Source: Coffea arabica (lineage: Eukaryota > Streptophyta > Magnoliopsida > Gentianales > Rubiaceae). Taken from it: 64,000 nucleotides of DNA. The translations under genes and the position numbers were made by a program. The notes under the pieces were generated by a model. It did no database searches and was not told the origin of the DNA. It was given only the letters and a program-made list of their open reading frames with translations. The DNA lies in NCBI RefSeq assembly GCF_036785885.1, contig NC_092323.1:4132501-4196500 (forward strand). Direction: 5' to 3'. Below, in pieces: positions 63,259 through 64,000 of this stretch. Each line of letters opens with the position of its first letter. The stretch's first letter is position 1.

Positions 63259-64000
63259 TCATAGAGAGGGAAGGGGCTGTCCCGCTAGAAACGATGTGAG
63301 TAGCTGAAGCGCAGCTCTGGGCTTTAAAAGTGGGACTTCATGACCAGCTCCTCTAACTGTTGCAAATGTCAGCCCTTTATATACCTCTGTCCAGCCTCCC
63401 ACCTTTACAAAACCATCCACACAATTACTACAAAACGTCAATTCCTTGATCCCCCCCCCTCCGTCTTCTCCAGTGAAAAAGTTATCAATGGTGAACCCCA
63501 ATACGTGCAAATTTTATGCTTGAATGGATCAAAGATTAGAAAAGTCGAGAGGCAACTAGCTAACCTGTTTCTTGACGTACCAAGGATACCATGGTATATC
63601 TGTGTCCAGCTTGAGTTGTGCGAGGGCGTACCTCGTGGCTGTAACAGGCACTACCGAGTCTACATCTCCACTGCCAATTCACAAGAAAGAATAAAAAAAA
63701 AAAAAAAAAAACTTCATTTGCAAGGATCACTGATAGAACGATTCAGCAGTATAATAAGGTCAGTCAATGACAACAAGTGACAAATTGCTAACCTGAAAAC
63801 CCATATTCTCAAACCAGCAGCTATTAATTTCCGATATATTGGAAGAACAGAGCTGTCCGTATCATTCCAATTTCGATTTAAGGTTTCACTACGAGAAGTA
63901 AATCATAATTAGCAAATGCACATAAATTCTCTATTTTGACAGAAGAACTACTACTACTTGCATAAGTCAGTCTATTTACCTGCAGGCTGTCCATTTATAT
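63259..64000 (-). CDS. Serine carboxypeptidase-like protein, 3' end only
   Basis: Four exon parts are visible: 64000-63980 (edge), 63888-63793, 63670-63565 and 63402-63259. They read [20 protein letters not shown], then [66 protein letters not shown] and [20 protein letters not shown]. The catalytic Asp (SGDVDSVVP) and His (GAGHEVP) of peptidase family S10 are present. The Ser lies outside the window. The sequence looks like the SCPL 25-29 group, secreted or vacuolar carboxypeptidases, rather than the acyltransferase group. That assignment is tentative. The gene continues beyond base 64000. Confidence 0.9.

Noticed and set aside
1-64000. LTR retrotransposon or virus-like insert
   Set aside because: No paired long terminal repeats, primer-binding site or gag/pol/envelope domain was recognised. 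The RNase H domains at 38942 and 51162 belong to LINEs.

Overview
The window is nuclear DNA of a flowering plant, most likely a eudicot and possibly an asterid of the coffee type. That lineage guess is soft and rests on overall protein similarity. Genes are AT-rich, with many introns bounded by GT and AG. I rebuilt eight protein-coding genes, two tRNA genes and a set of transposon remnants. Exon borders were read by eye from splice sites and reading phase. Seven gene models are complete and close in phase; the eighth (SCPL) runs off the window edge.

Layout. 3322-9170 (-): large low-complexity nuclear-type protein of the plant 'dentin sialophosphoprotein-related' family. 13222-13294 (+): tRNA-Ala(UGC). 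13599-21886 (-): a 976-residue protein that joins a long coiled coil to a complete GH13 alpha-amylase. 24466-28382 (-): WDR12/YTM1 ribosome-biogenesis WD40 protein. 28636-29892: nest of two SINEs and a Mutator-like element. 30354-35353 (-): plastid-type alpha/beta hydrolase. 35354-40600: repeat-rich gap with a hAT element, a SINE, tRNA-Asn(GUU), a MITE and a LINE remnant. 40928-46706 (+): KH-domain protein RIK. 47973-49931 (-): organellar glycine-rich RRM protein. 51094-51718 (-): 5'-truncated LINE with a 20-bp target duplication. 53245-55230 (-): intronless EXO70E-type exocyst subunit. 56395-61836: a block of inverted-repeat DNA transposons. 63259-64000 (-): 3' end of a serine carboxypeptidase-like gene that runs off the edge.

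The genes do not form one pathway. They cover starch metabolism, ribosome assembly, RNA binding and organelle RNA processing, exocytosis and proteolysis or acyl transfer. The most unusual coding object is the coiled-coil amylase. The most informative non-coding objects are the two-headed SINE, the three related Mutator-like relics with 9-bp target duplications, and a hAT element whose right end is duplicated. No viral or LTR-type element, CRISPR array or bacterial-style operon was recognised.
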